From Microbacterium sp. zg-B96 (GTDB lineage: Bacteria; Actinomycetota; Actinomycetes; Actinomycetales; Microbacteriaceae), in assembly GCF_030246865.1 (NCBI RefSeq), contig NZ_CP126738.1, forward strand, positions 2,046,001-2,110,000: a stretch of DNA of 64,000 nucleotides, written 5' to 3'. A model generated the notes under the pieces. The model saw nothing but the letters and a program-made list of their open reading frames with translations. It made no database searches and was not told the DNA's origin. The position numbers were made by a program, and so were the translations under genes. Below, piece after piece: positions 39,559 to 48,935 of the stretch (within the stretch, counting starts at the first letter, position 1; each line of letters begins with the position of its first letter).

Positions 39559-40077
39559 TCAGCGGGCGAAAGCCCGGACGATCCGCGCCACGACCTCCTC
39601 GGGATCCCCGGTGTTGTCGACGATCACACCCGCCTCGTCGGGCTCGAGCGGTTCGAGTGCGTCCAGCTGGCTGTCCAGCAGCGTCGCCGGCATGAAGTGG
39701 TCGCCGCGGCCGCGCACCCGCCCGTCCAGGACGTCCCGCGAACTGGTCAGCAGCGCGAACCGCAGTTCCGGCACTGCCGCGCGCAACGCGTCGCGGTAAC
39801 GGCGCTTGAGCGCGGAGCACGCGACGATCGTGGGCGACCCCACCTCGACGCCGTCGGCGATGGCGTGACCGATCGCCTGCAGCCACGGCCACCGGTCGTC
39901 GTCATCCAGCGGCTCCCCCGCGGCCATCTTGGCGACGTTGGATGCCGGATGCAGCGCGTCCCCGTCGATGAACGGCACTCCGGTGCGCTGCCCCAACAGG
40001 GAGCCGATCGTGGACTTGCCGCTTCCGGAGACGCCCATGACCACCAGTGGCGGCAGCGGCACGGCGGGTTCGGTCAC
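39559..40077 (-). CDS. Gluconokinase, GntK type
   Basis: About 172 residues from GTG 40077 (an ATG at 40119 would add 14). The P-loop VMGVSGSGKSTIG is followed by FIDGDALHP, SNVAKMAAGEPLDDDDRWPWL and ACSALKRRYRD, the shikimate-kinase-like GntK signature. It phosphorylates gluconate to 6-phosphogluconate. It diverges from the 6-phosphogluconate dehydrogenase gene 59 bases away, so the two steps of gluconate oxidation share one promoter region. Confidence 0.92.
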   Translation of the reverse strand: MTEPAVPLPPLVVMGVSGSGKSTIGSLLGQRTGVPFIDGDALHPASNVAKMAAGEPLDDDDRWPWLQAIGHAIADGVEVGSPTIVACSALKRRYRDALRAAVPELRFALLTSSRDVLDGRVRGRGDHFMPATLLDSQLDALEPLEPDEAGVIVDNTGDPEEVVARIVRAFAR

Positions 40078-40136
40078 GATGAGCACAGTAGCAACGCCAG
40101 ACTCTAGGCTGGAACACACCGACGACAGGAGTGCGT

Positions 40137-41585
40137 GTGACCGAGGCAGTGGCGAACATCGGTGTGGTGGGACTTGCGGTGATGGGATCGAACCTCGCCC
40201 GCAACCTGGCTTCGCGTGAGGGCAACACGGTGGCGGTGTTCAACCGCTCCCGGTCCAAGACCGACGAGCTGGTCACCGCCCACCCCGAGGCCGGCTTCGT
40301 GCCGACCTTCTCCTATGACGAGTTCGCGGCGTCGCTGCAGAAGCCGCGTACCGCGATCATCATGGTCAAAGCCGGCGCGGGCACGGATGCCGTGATCACC
40401 GCGCTGACCGAGGTCTTCGAACCGGGCGACATCATCGTCGACGGCGGCAACGCCCTCTTCACCGACACCATCCGCCGCGAGAAAGCGGTGCGCGAAACCG
40501 GCATCAACTTCGTCGGCGCCGGCATCTCCGGCGGCGAGGAGGGAGCCCTGACCGGTCCCTCGATCATGCCCGGCGGGTCGGATGAGTCGTGGCTCACCCT
40601 CGGCCCGATCCTGCGCTCGATCGCCGCTGTCGCCGAGGGCGAGCCGTGCGTGACCCACGTCGGCCACGACGGTGCCGGCCACTTCGTGAAGATGGTGCAC
40701 AACGGCATCGAGTACGCCGACATGCAGCTGATCGCCGAGGCGTACGACCTGATCCGTCGCGGCACCGGCAAGTCCCCGGCCGAGATCGCCGACGTGTTCG
40801 CCGAGTGGAACCGCGGCGAGCTGGAGTCGTACCTGATCGAGATCACCGCCGAGGTGCTGCGTCAGACGGATGCCGCCACCGGCGAGCCGCTCGTCGACGT
40901 CATCCTCGACCAGGCCGGCGCCAAGGGCACCGGGGCATGGACCGTGCAGACCGCTCTGAACCTCGGCACCCCGGTGTCGGGGATCGCTGAGGCGGTCTTC
41001 GCCCGGTCGCTGTCGAGCCACCCGGAGCAGCGCGCGGTGTCCCGCGACCTCCCCGGCGCATCGGAGGAGCTGAGCGTCGAGGACACCGACGCGTTCATCG
41101 AGGACGTGCGCCTGGCGCTCTACGCCTCGAAGATCGTCGCGTACAGCCAGGGATTCGACGAGATCCGCGCCGGCGCGGCCGAGTACGACTGGGCCATCGA
41201 TCTGGGTGCGATCGCGAAGATCTGGCGCGGCGGATGCATCATCCGCGCGCAGTTCCTCAACCGCATCTCCGACGCCTACGCCGCCTCCCCCGAGCTGCCG
41301 GTGCTGCTGAGCGCACCGTACTTCGTCGATGCGCTGGGCCGGGCGCAGGATGCCTGGCGCCGCATCGTCGCCACGGCGGCGACCGCCGGCATCCCGGCAC
41401 CTGCGTTCTCGTCGTCGCTGGCGTACTACGACGGGCTGCGTGCCGACCGCCTCCCCGCCGCGCTCATCCAGGGGCAGCGCGACTTCTTCGGTGCGCACAC
41501 GTACAAGCGCATCGACAAGCCGGGTACGTTCCACACACAGTGGTCGGGCGACCGTAGCGAGATCGAAGCCGAGGACACCCACTGA
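40137..41585 (+). CDS. gnd: 6-phosphogluconate dehydrogenase (NADP-dependent, decarboxylating)
   Basis: A 482-residue pentose-phosphate enzyme giving ribulose 5-phosphate. The Rossmann motif is IGVVGLAVMGSNLARNLA, NADP is indicated by FNRSRSK, the signature IGAGISGGEEGA occurs as VGAGISGGEEGALTGPSIMPGG, and the catalytic region has HNGIEYADMQ. The C-terminus has AQRDFFGAHTYKR and HTQW. GTG 40137 is preferred over GTG 40131 because AGGAG is five bases upstream of it. Confidence 0.97.
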   Translation: MTEAVANIGVVGLAVMGSNLARNLASREGNTVAVFNRSRSKTDELVTAHPEAGFVPTFSYDEFAASLQKPRTAIIMVKAGAGTDAVITALTEVFEPGDIIVDGGNALFTDTIRREKAVRETGINFVGAGISGGEEGALTGPSIMPGGSDESWLTLGPILRSIAAVAEGEPCVTHVGHDGAGHFVKMVHNGIEYADMQLIAEAYDLIRRGTGKSPAEIADVFAEWNRGELESYLIEITAEVLRQTDAATGEPLVDVILDQAGAKGTGAWTVQTALNLGTPVSGIAEAVFARSLSSHPEQRAVSRDLPGASEELSVEDTDAFIEDVRLALYASKIVAYSQGFDEIRAGAAEYDWAIDLGAIAKIWRGGCIIRAQFLNRISDAYAASPELPVLLSAPYFVDALGRAQDAWRRIVATAATAGIPAPAFSSSLAYYDGLRADRLPAALIQGQRDFFGAHTYKRIDKPGTFHTQWSGDRSEIEAEDTH

Positions 41586-41626
41586 CGAAGCCACGGCTTC
41601 CCGTTCGAAGCCGCCGCGGGCGCTGG

Positions 41627-42025
41627 GTGCTCGCGGCGGCTTCGGTCGTCTATCTGGGGTGGGTCGCGTCGCTGACGCTCGGCCCGCAGCCCGAGGCCGC
41701 CGGCGGCGGGCTGCGCGATCTGGCCGACTGGTTCGCCGGCTCCCCGCTGACGACGTGGCTGACCTACCCGGTGCTGGAATTCACCGCCAACGTCGTGATG
41801 TTCGTGCCGGCGGGCGTGCTGTGGGTGCTGTGGACCGGCCCGCGCCGCTGGTGGCTGGCCCTGCTGGTGGGACTGGCGCTGAGCGCCGGCATCGAGGCGA
41901 CCCAGGCGCTGGCCCTGCCCGAGCGGTACCCCGACCCGCGGGACCTGGCCGCGAACACCCTCGGCGCCACGCTGGCCGCCGCCCTTCTTGCGGCGCTGGT
42001 GCGTCCCCGCACTCCCCGCCGGTAA
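41627..42025 (+). CDS. VanZ family membrane protein
   Basis: About 132 residues from GTG 41627, with four hydrophobic helices and the VanZ-like pattern of an N-terminal helix, NVVMFVPAG, GIEATQALA and DLAANTLGA, the signature region of VanZ-like proteins. The first helix starts right at this GTG. In the same frame a CTG at 41582 overlaps the gnd stop (CTGA) and would add a basic N-terminus that suits the first helix, so the true start may be there. Function unknown; some relatives affect lipoglycopeptide tolerance. Confidence 0.8.
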   Translation: MLAAASVVYLGWVASLTLGPQPEAAGGGLRDLADWFAGSPLTTWLTYPVLEFTANVVMFVPAGVLWVLWTGPRRWWLALLVGLALSAGIEATQALALPERYPDPRDLAANTLGATLAAALLAALVRPRTPRR

Positions 42026-42037
42026 GAGCGCAGCCGA

Positions 42038-43399
42038 TCAGACCGGCACGACGTTGTGGTTGCGGCGGAAGAGGTTCGCGGGATCCCACTCCCGCTTGAT
42101 CGCACCAAGCCGCGCACGCGTCGCGGCGGGGTACATCCGCGTGACGTAACGCTCGTCGAGGGTGACGGCGAAGTTGCCGTAGACGCCGCCGCCGAGCGCC
42201 TCGATGGCTTCCCAGTCCCGCGTCAGCCGGGCGCGTTCGGCGTCGTCCACCAAGCCGGGGATGTCGAAGCCGCCGGCCATCGCGAACCAGGTGGCGCCTC
42301 GGGCCGACCACGCCGTGGCATCCGCAGCCACATCGCCGTATGCGCCGCCGAGTGAACGGAGGAACAGCACCGACGCGTCGGTGGCCGCCCGGAACGCCAC
42401 CAGCCGCGCGATGGCGTCGTCGGTGAGGTCGTCCAGCAACGTGTTGCCTCCGAGGAACCCGGGCATCTGCGCCTCAGGCTCGGCGGCGGGCATCTCGAGC
42501 AGGATGTCCGGGTAGGCAGTGAGACCCAGCGCGGTCTGCGTGACGCCGTCGATGGATGCCACCGGCTCGAGGAGCCGGCGCAGGTCTTCGGGATCGTCAC
42601 CCAGCCACACCGCCTCGATCCCCGCGCCGGCGGGAGCGCTGGGGTCCATCGCCGGCACGTCCATATAGGTCACCGTCAGTTCCCGCGGCGCAGTGGCGAG
42701 CACGTCACGGAGCGTCCGCAGGACGGCGGCGTGGTCACCGGCAACGGCGTAGGTGCCGTGGACCAGGGCCGGCAACTCGTGGGCATGGAAATCGAACCGG
42801 GTGACCACGCCGAAATTGCCGCCGCCGCCGCGCAGCGCCCAGAGCAGGTCGGGATGCGAGGCATCCGTCGCCTCCACCACCTCGCCCGAGGCGGTGACCA
42901 GCTGCACGCCGGTGAGCTGGTCGGCCGCCAGCCCCCAGGCGCGCACCATCCACCCGATGCCGCCGCCGAGGGTCAGACCACCCACACCCACCGATGCGGT
43001 GTCGCCGGAGCTGATCCCCAGGCCCCGGGCCGCCAGCTCCCGGGCGACGGCACCCCAGACCGCTCCCCCGCCGATATGCACGATGGCGCCGTCGTCGGTG
43101 CGGTCGACGGTCACGTCGCGCAGGTCGGCCAGGTCGATCACGATGCCGCCCGGCGGCTGGTTCCACGCGCTGTGGCCGCCGCCACGGACCACGACGGGCA
43201 CCCCCTGGGAGGCGGCCCAGACGACGGCGCCGCGCACCGCCTCGACGGTGCTGGGCCTGACGACGACATCGGGCGAGCCGATCCCGGCGTGGTAGCGACG
43301 CGCCTCGTCCCATGCGGGGTCCCCCGGCGCGTGCACGGGACCGGCGAAACTGGTCCGCAGCTGGTCTATCCGATCGATGCTGACAGTCACGCGCGACAC
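42038..43399 (-). CDS. FAD-linked oxidase of the berberine bridge enzyme type
   Basis: A 453-residue flavoprotein. RGGGHSAWN near residue 65 carries the histidine used for covalent FAD attachment in this family; GLGISSGDTASVGVGGLTLGGGIGW and RGGGGNFGVVT complete the PCMH FAD domain, and the C-terminal BBE segment ends DPANLFRRNHNV. Such enzymes oxidise sugars, lactones or alkaloid-like compounds with oxygen. GTG 43399 has GGAGG six bases upstream and is preferred to later GTG codons. Diverges from the response-regulator gene. Confidence 0.9.
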   Translation of the reverse strand: MSRVTVSIDRIDQLRTSFAGPVHAPGDPAWDEARRYHAGIGSPDVVVRPSTVEAVRGAVVWAASQGVPVVVRGGGHSAWNQPPGGIVIDLADLRDVTVDRTDDGAIVHIGGGAVWGAVARELAARGLGISSGDTASVGVGGLTLGGGIGWMVRAWGLAADQLTGVQLVTASGEVVEATDASHPDLLWALRGGGGNFGVVTRFDFHAHELPALVHGTYAVAGDHAAVLRTLRDVLATAPRELTVTYMDVPAMDPSAPAGAGIEAVWLGDDPEDLRRLLEPVASIDGVTQTALGLTAYPDILLEMPAAEPEAQMPGFLGGNTLLDDLTDDAIARLVAFRAATDASVLFLRSLGGAYGDVAADATAWSARGATWFAMAGGFDIPGLVDDAERARLTRDWEAIEALGGGVYGNFAVTLDERYVTRMYPAATRARLGAIKREWDPANLFRRNHNVVPV

Positions 43400-43525
43400 G
43401 ATAGGCCTCCCCTGGCACACGCGCATCCCCTGTGACGATCCGGACGGGGCGGACGGCGCCTCGCTCACAGCCGCCGCATAGACAGCTCCATAGGAATCTC
43501 CTACCTCGCGCGTCACAATGGGGGC

Positions 43526-44260
43526 ATGATCGCGAGCTCAACCGTTCCCGCACTACGCCGCCCCGACGGCACCGCCGTCCGGGTACTCGTCGTCGACGAC
43601 GAGCAGATGCTCACCGACCTGCTGTCGATGGCGCTGCGCATGGAGGGCTGGGAGGTGCGCACCGCCGGCTCCGGGTTCGAGGCGCTGCAGACCGCGCGCG
43701 AGTTCGAGCCCGACGCGATCGTGCTGGACATCATGATGCCCGACCTCGACGGCATGGCGGTGCTGCAGCGGCTGCGCCACTCCGGCAGCGATGTGCCGGT
43801 GCTGTTCCTGACCGCCAAGGATGCCGTGGGCGACCGGGTCGCCGGTCTCACCGCCGGCGGCGACGATTACGTCACGAAGCCCTTCAGTCTGGAGGAGGTC
43901 GTCGCGCGACTGCGCGGGCTGATGCGCCGGGCGGGGACCGCCGCGATCACCGGCAACGAGCCCATCCTGCGGGTGGGAGATCTCACCCTCAACGAGGACT
44001 CGCACGAGGTCGAGCGCGGCGGCGACCAGATCGAGCTGACGGCGACCGAGTTCGAACTCCTCCGCTACCTGATGCGCAACCAGCGCCGCGTGGTGTCGAA
44101 GGCGCAGATCCTCGACCGGGTCTGGAACTACGACTTCGGCGGCCGCTCCAGCGTCGTCGAACTGTACATCTCGTACCTGCGCAAGAAGATCGACCAGGGC
44201 CGTGAGCCCCTCATCCACACCGTGCGCGGCGTCGGCTACATGATCAAAGCGCCGCAGTGA
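43526..44260 (+). CDS. OmpR/PhoB-type response regulator
   Basis: A 244-residue regulator. The receiver domain (residues about 18-130) has the acidic pair VVDDE, phospho-acceptor Asp68 in VLDIMMPDLDG and Lys118 in VTKPF. The winged-helix effector domain (about 145-240) has ELTATEFELLRYLMRNQRRVVSK in parts and HTVRGVGYMI. It belongs to the actinobacterial MprA/TcrA-like group. The partner kinase gene overlaps its stop by four bases. Confidence 0.95.
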   Translation: MIASSTVPALRRPDGTAVRVLVVDDEQMLTDLLSMALRMEGWEVRTAGSGFEALQTAREFEPDAIVLDIMMPDLDGMAVLQRLRHSGSDVPVLFLTAKDAVGDRVAGLTAGGDDYVTKPFSLEEVVARLRGLMRRAGTAAITGNEPILRVGDLTLNEDSHEVERGGDQIELTATEFELLRYLMRNQRRVVSKAQILDRVWNYDFGGRSSVVELYISYLRKKIDQGREPLIHTVRGVGYMIKAPQ

Positions 44261-45771
44261 GCCGGACCGATGCGGGCCCCGCCCCGCGGCGCTGGACCCT
44301 GCAGACGCGGCTCATCACCGCCGTGGTGTCGATGGTCGCGCTGATCCTGGTGAGCATCGGCCTTGCCAGCGGCACGATCCTGGGGTCGATCCTGCAGACG
44401 AACCTGCAGGCGCAGCTCAGCCAGGCCGCGGACCGCGTGGACAACCACCTCACGCCCAGCAGCACGGCGAGCGAGGTGCTGTCGGTGGGCCGGCAGGAAC
44501 CGGGGACGCTGCTGGTGCTGCGCACCGTATCGGGGCTGTCCGGTGCCTACGTCGCCGAGGACGAGTCGGTCGTCGACCTCGACGACGAGGAGATCGCACA
44601 CATCCAGGCCGCGATCGAGCATCAGCCCGGCGGCACCGTGACCCTGCCGGACCTCGGTGAGTACCAGTTGCTCGTGAAGAGCTACCGCGAGGGGTTCTTC
44701 GCCCTCGTCGGGTTGCCGACCAGCGAACTGGCCGCGACCATCGGCCAGATCCTCACGACCGTAGCCCTGTTGACCACCGGCGGACTGCTCCTGCTGGCCG
44801 CGGCGATCGCCATCATCATCCGCAATTCGCTGCGGCCGCTGCGCGCCGTCGCCGACACCGCCACGCGCGTGGCATCCCTCCCGCTCGCGCAGGGCGACGT
44901 GTCGATCGCCGAGCGGGTCCCCGAGGCGGAGGCCGACCCGCGCAGCGAGATCGGCCGCGTCGGCGCGGCGCTGAACACCCTGCTGGACCACGTCGGCGAG
45001 TCACTCGCGGCACGGCAGCGCAACGAGGAGCGCATGCGGGCGTTCGTCGCCGACGCGAGCCACGAGCTGCGTACGCCGCTGGCATCCATCCGGGGATATT
45101 CGGAGCTGTCGCTGCGGGCCCTCCACCGCGACCCCACCGCACCGGAGACGGCGGCCAACACCGAACAGGCCCTCGAGCGCATTCAGGCCCAGTCGCTGCG
45201 GATGACCTCCCTCGTGGAGGACCTGCTGCTGCTGGCCCGGCTCGACGAGGGGCAGGAATTGGTGTTCGGCTCCGTCGACCTGTCGCAGTTGGCGATCGAG
45301 GCCGTCGGCGATGCCCGGGCGGCCGGTCCCGATCACACCTGGCAGCTGGACATCGGGGAAGACCCCGTCGTCGTCGCCGGTGACGCCAGGCGGCTGCACC
45401 AGGTCGCGGCGAACCTGTTGAGCAACGCTCGCGTGCACACCCCGGCCGGCACGACGGTGACCACGACCGTCGCCCTCGACGGTGACAGCGCGGTGCTGCG
45501 GGTGCACGACGATGGACCGGGCGTGGATCCGGCCATCGCCGATGAGCTGTTCGAGCGCTTCGCGCGCGGCGACCGCTCCCGCGCCCGCTATACCGGCGGC
45601 ACCGGGCTCGGTCTGTCGATCGCGCGCGCGATCGTGCAGGCACATCGCGGCGAGCTGAGCGTCGACAGCCGGCCCGGCGACACGACGTTCGAGGTGCGGC
45701 TGCCGGTCAGCCCCGCGGATGCCGCGCCTCGCGAGCCCGCCGACGGCACCGAGGCGGCGGCGGAGGTCTGA
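44257..45771 (+). CDS. Sensor histidine kinase partner of the adjacent regulator
   Basis: A 504-residue membrane kinase from GTG 44257. Two transmembrane helices (about 16-38 and 163-188) flank an extracytoplasmic sensor domain of about 125 residues. A HAMP segment follows, then HisKA with phospho-acceptor His in DASHELRTPLASIRG, N box NLLSNARVHTP, G1 DDGPGVD and G2 GTGLGLSIARAIV. Signal unknown. A period-11 direct repeat upstream of the flavin-lipoprotein gene (49434-49452) is a candidate target of the pair. Confidence 0.95.
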   Translation: MSRTDAGPAPRRWTLQTRLITAVVSMVALILVSIGLASGTILGSILQTNLQAQLSQAADRVDNHLTPSSTASEVLSVGRQEPGTLLVLRTVSGLSGAYVAEDESVVDLDDEEIAHIQAAIEHQPGGTVTLPDLGEYQLLVKSYREGFFALVGLPTSELAATIGQILTTVALLTTGGLLLLAAAIAIIIRNSLRPLRAVADTATRVASLPLAQGDVSIAERVPEAEADPRSEIGRVGAALNTLLDHVGESLAARQRNEERMRAFVADASHELRTPLASIRGYSELSLRALHRDPTAPETAANTEQALERIQAQSLRMTSLVEDLLLLARLDEGQELVFGSVDLSQLAIEAVGDARAAGPDHTWQLDIGEDPVVVAGDARRLHQVAANLLSNARVHTPAGTTVTTTVALDGDSAVLRVHDDGPGVDPAIADELFERFARGDRSRARYTGGTGLGLSIARAIVQAHRGELSVDSRPGDTTFEVRLPVSPADAAPREPADGTEAAAEV

Positions 45772-45783
45772 GCCGGGCGCCCT

Positions 45784-45930
45784 CCCCGGCTCGGTCGTCA
45801 CGAACGGCCCCGCCCCCGCGACGCACAGGGACGGATGCGACGACCCCACGCCTCGCCCCGGCATCCACCCCGGCTCGGTCGTCACGAACGGCCCCGCCCC
45901 GCGACGCACAGGGCACGGATGCGACGACCC
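45784..45930. repeat. Two near-identical 63-base direct repeats
   Basis: A unit beginning CCCCGGCTCGGTCGTCACG and ending GGATGCGACGACC occurs at 45784-45847 and 45868-45930, 84 bases apart start to start. The copies differ only by a few single-base gaps. Each starts with GGTCGTC and ends with GACGACC, so each could close into a long-looped stem. They fill the space between the convergent kinase and oxidoreductase genes. Confidence 0.85.
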
Positions 45931-45953
45931 GGCGCGCCGCCGCGAGCGCCGGG

Positions 45954-47495
45954 TCAGTACCCCGAGAACGCGTCGGTCGTGATGGAACGGGCCTTCTCCA
46001 GCGCGGGGGCCAGGTCCGCGATCAGTCGGGCGGGCCCCGAGATGTACGCGTGACGCGTCCCGATGTCGGGCACGACCCGCACGAGGCCCTCTGCGTCGAG
46101 CCGCACGCCCTGCGCCCACTGCCAGTGCGTCGGCAGGTCGGCGGGCCGGTCGCGGGTGAACACGATGACGGGGACACCGGATGCCGCGAGCTCGTCGCGG
46201 AACGCCAGCTCGCCGGCATCCGACGCGACGTAGATGAGCACGATGTCGCGTCGCTCGCCCTTCAGGCGCATCTGCGTCAGTTGCGACACGAACGGGGTCA
46301 CGCCGATGCCGGCGGCCACCATGAGCACGGGACTGTCCGCCCGGCGCGGCAGCACGAAATCGCCCCAGACGCCGGTGACGGCCAGCGGGTCGCCCGCTGT
46401 GACGGCGGCCAGAGCCTTCTTGTAGCTGGACTGCGGCCCGCCACCCTCACGGAACGCGATGCGCAGCTCGGGCAGCTCCGCGGGCGACGAGACGATGCTG
46501 AACTCGCGCCGCGTGCCCCGCGCGTCGGGGTGGTGGTGCGGCACCTCCAGTTCCAGGAACTGCCCCGGCACGAACGACAGTCGGCGTTTCGTGCGGAAGC
46601 TCAGCTGCCGCACGGTGGGGGTAAGCTCGGCCCGGCCGGTGAGGGTGAGACTCACCGCCGCGCGCCACGCGAACAGGAACGCCACGAGGTTTCCGATCAG
46701 CAGCGCCCGCTCCTGGCCGAGGCTGATGATGCCGACGTCGATCGGCCAGCCCGCCAGCACGCCGACGATGGCGGCCACGGTGAGCTGTTGCCAGCGCCGC
46801 GGCGGCATCGTCAGCGGCTCGGAGAGCATGAAGGCACCGAGGAACAGGAACGGGGATGCCGTGACGATCTGCCACACGATGTCCAGGCCCGCCACGTCCA
46901 GCCCCGCCTGCTGGTACTGCACGACCGTGCGCACGACCGCGACGGCGACGGCGATGAGCCAGAACACCGCGATGATGCGTACCTTCTCGGTGCGCAGCAG
47001 CACGATCGTCCCGATCAGCAGGACCGGCAGCGCGAGGTACGGGGAGCCGACCCACCACGCCGAGTCGCCGATCCCCGCGATCGTGACGACCGTGGCGCCG
47101 ACGGCGGCGGGGTTGAAGATGTGCCGGCCGCGCCAGGCGAGGAGGTACTTCGACAGCGACGCCACCGCACCGGCCGCGGCGATGCCCAGCAGTGGCAGCA
47201 CCTCCACCGAGGGGCGCAGCACGAACAGCAGGATGTGGGCGGTGATGAGCGAGGATTCCACGCGCCACGGCAGCTTCAGCAGCCGCTGGGCACCCGCGTC
47301 GACCAGGCTGCACGCAGCGGCCAGCACCACGAGCGTCGCCACCAGCTCGAGCGGGGACGGCACGACCACGCCGAACAGCGACATCACGAACGCGATGACG
47401 GCGAGGGCGGCGAGGGCGATCAGCACCAACCGGTACATCGACATGCGGCCGAGAACGGCGAAGACACGGCTCCACAGGGCGGTGAGCGAGCCCAT
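45954..47495 (-). CDS. NqrB/RnfD-like membrane domain fused to a ferredoxin-NADP reductase domain
   Basis: A 513-residue protein. Residues about 18-275 carry roughly ten hydrophobic helices with RHIFNPAAVGATVVTI and SEPLTMPPRRWQQ, resembling the NqrB/RnfD/RnfE membrane fold. Residues about 285-510 are a flavodoxin-reductase-like module: FAD-binding RREFSIVSSP, substrate loop GVWGDFVLP and NAD(P)-binding VLMVAAGIGVTPFVSQL. It should pass electrons from cytoplasmic NAD(P)H into the membrane. With ApbE and an FMN-binding lipoprotein upstream it forms a flavin relay. Start overlaps the MOSC stop by one base. Confidence 0.87.
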   Translation of the reverse strand: MGSLTALWSRVFAVLGRMSMYRLVLIALAALAVIAFVMSLFGVVVPSPLELVATLVVLAAACSLVDAGAQRLLKLPWRVESSLITAHILLFVLRPSVEVLPLLGIAAAGAVASLSKYLLAWRGRHIFNPAAVGATVVTIAGIGDSAWWVGSPYLALPVLLIGTIVLLRTEKVRIIAVFWLIAVAVAVVRTVVQYQQAGLDVAGLDIVWQIVTASPFLFLGAFMLSEPLTMPPRRWQQLTVAAIVGVLAGWPIDVGIISLGQERALLIGNLVAFLFAWRAAVSLTLTGRAELTPTVRQLSFRTKRRLSFVPGQFLELEVPHHHPDARGTRREFSIVSSPAELPELRIAFREGGGPQSSYKKALAAVTAGDPLAVTGVWGDFVLPRRADSPVLMVAAGIGVTPFVSQLTQMRLKGERRDIVLIYVASDAGELAFRDELAASGVPVIVFTRDRPADLPTHWQWAQGVRLDAEGLVRVVPDIGTRHAYISGPARLIADLAPALEKARSITTDAFSGY

Positions 47496-48046
47496 CAGAC
47501 TGCCTGCAGGGGGTGCGGTGCGCCCGCGGGCAGAGTGATGTCGACCGGGTCCCCTGGACGGACGACTCCGCCGGTCACGACGATCGACATGACCCCGGCC
47601 AGGCGCACGACCTCCCCGGAGGCATCGCGATGGACGAGCTGTTTCATGAGGCCCTCTCGGTAGCCGTTGATCTGGGTGCAGGGGTTGCGCAGGCCGGTCA
47701 GTTCAACGACCGCCTCCCCGCCGAGGCGCAGGAGGGTTCCCACCGGCAGGCCCAGCAGGTCGATCCCCCGCGTGGTGACGTTCTCGCCGAGGCCGCCGGG
47801 GGCGACGTCGTAACCGCGGCCGGTGAGCTCCTCCAGCAGTTCGGCGTGGATGAGATGCACCTGCCGGAGGTTCGGCGCGGTGGCTCCGGTGCGCTGCCGG
47901 GACCGGTGCTGCACCAGGGCACCCGCGTGCGCGTCGCCCTCCACTCCCAGGCCCGCGATGAGGCGGATGCCGTCCCGGGTGGGCTTGGTGAACCGGTGAG
48001 CGTCGTCTCGCGCGACCGCGACGACGTGAGCGGGCCCGATGGTCAT
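47495..48046 (-). CDS. MOSC domain-containing protein
   Basis: A 183-residue protein with the MOSC beta-barrel pattern: HVVAVARDDAHRFTKP, GLGVEGDAHAG, QVHLIHAELLEEL, LGENVTTRGIDL and the conserved cysteine in ELTGLRNPCTQI. MOSC domains bind sulfurated molybdenum cofactor or carry sulfur for metal clusters. Its place inside a flavin electron-transfer gene set is notable, because no molybdoenzyme is visible here. The ATG at 48046 follows the apbE stop by ten bases. Confidence 0.9.
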   Translation of the reverse strand: MTIGPAHVVAVARDDAHRFTKPTRDGIRLIAGLGVEGDAHAGALVQHRSRQRTGATAPNLRQVHLIHAELLEELTGRGYDVAPGGLGENVTTRGIDLLGLPVGTLLRLGGEAVVELTGLRNPCTQINGYREGLMKQLVHRDASGEVVRLAGVMSIVVTGGVVRPGDPVDITLPAGAPHPLQAV

Positions 48047-48056
48047 GTCATCAACG

Positions 48057-48935
48057 CTAGCGCGGCCCGATGAACAGCTCGGCCGGGCAGCCGGGAGACC
48101 AATCGACGACGCCGTCGGTGGCCATCCGCACCCATGCGACGTCCCACCGGGCGGCGAGCTGCTCGCCGCCGGGGAAGAACAGCGCCGTCGCGATGGCGTC
48201 GGCCTGCATCGCCGTCGCCCCGACCGCCCACGTCGCCGCGATCGTGCGCACCGGCTGCCCGGTGCGTGCGTCGAGCACGTGGTGCAGACCCTCGCCCCAG
48301 GCGCGGCGGTTGATCGCCGAGGCGCACAGCGCGGCATCGGTCACCTCCCACACCCCGATCGCGCGCGACGGGACGTACGGATGCTCCAGCCCGATGCGCT
48401 GCGGCGCTCCCCGCACCGCGATGTCGCCGCCGGCGTCGACGACCGCGCCGTCGACCGTCCAGGGTTCCACCGCCGCGCTGACGAGGTCGACCAGCCGGCC
48501 CTTGCCCAGCGCGCCGACGTCGATGGTCGCCGGCGCGGCCAGCCGCAGGGTGCCGTCACTCCAGGTCAGGCGGGCGCGCCAGTCACCGGTCGCGGCGACC
48601 GCGCCGTGGTCGACGAGCGAATACGCCGCGTCGTAGCCGCGGCGGACGAGGGCATCCCCCACGAGCGGGTCGACCGCGCCAGCCGTGGCGTCGGTGAGCG
48701 CGGCATACGTCTCGAACATCGCGGCGGCATCCGGCGGAGCCGGGACGGCTCCCCCAGTGCGGGCGAGCTGCGACACGACCGAATCGGCGCGGAAGCGCGA
48801 CCACTCCCGGTCGAACCGTGCGATGACGGCGGACGCCGCGGCGCGAGCGTCCTCCGGCAACTCCCGGACCGTCTCGACCTCCCACCGGGTGCCGATCGCC
48901 TCGAAGCGCCAGACCGCGCGGGCGAGCGGGGTCAC
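48057..48935 (-). CDS. apbE: FAD:protein FMN transferase (ApbE)
   Basis: A 292-residue ApbE-family enzyme, which moves FMN from FAD onto Ser/Thr of target proteins using magnesium. Signatures are EWSRFRADSVVSQL, AVDPLVGDAL, ATIDVGALGKGRLVDL, VVDAGGDIAVRG, and the late ALFFPGGEQL block that resembles T-A-L-F regions of the family. There is no obvious signal peptide or lipobox, which is unusual for enzymes acting outside the membrane, though cytoplasmic versions are known. GTG 48935 overlaps the FMN-lipoprotein stop (GTGA), its likely substrate. Confidence 0.92.
   Translation of the reverse strand: MTPLARAVWRFEAIGTRWEVETVRELPEDARAAASAVIARFDREWSRFRADSVVSQLARTGGAVPAPPDAAAMFETYAALTDATAGAVDPLVGDALVRRGYDAAYSLVDHGAVAATGDWRARLTWSDGTLRLAAPATIDVGALGKGRLVDLVSAAVEPWTVDGAVVDAGGDIAVRGAPQRIGLEHPYVPSRAIGVWEVTDAALCASAINRRAWGEGLHHVLDARTGQPVRTIAATWAVGATAMQADAIATALFFPGGEQLAARWDVAWVRMATDGVVDWSPGCPAELFIGPR

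Noticed and set aside
43491..43503. Palindrome TAGGAATCTCCTA before the response-regulator gene
   Set aside because: Only five-base arms around three bases in a short promoter; likely to occur by chance or overlap a -10 element, so not listed as an operator.
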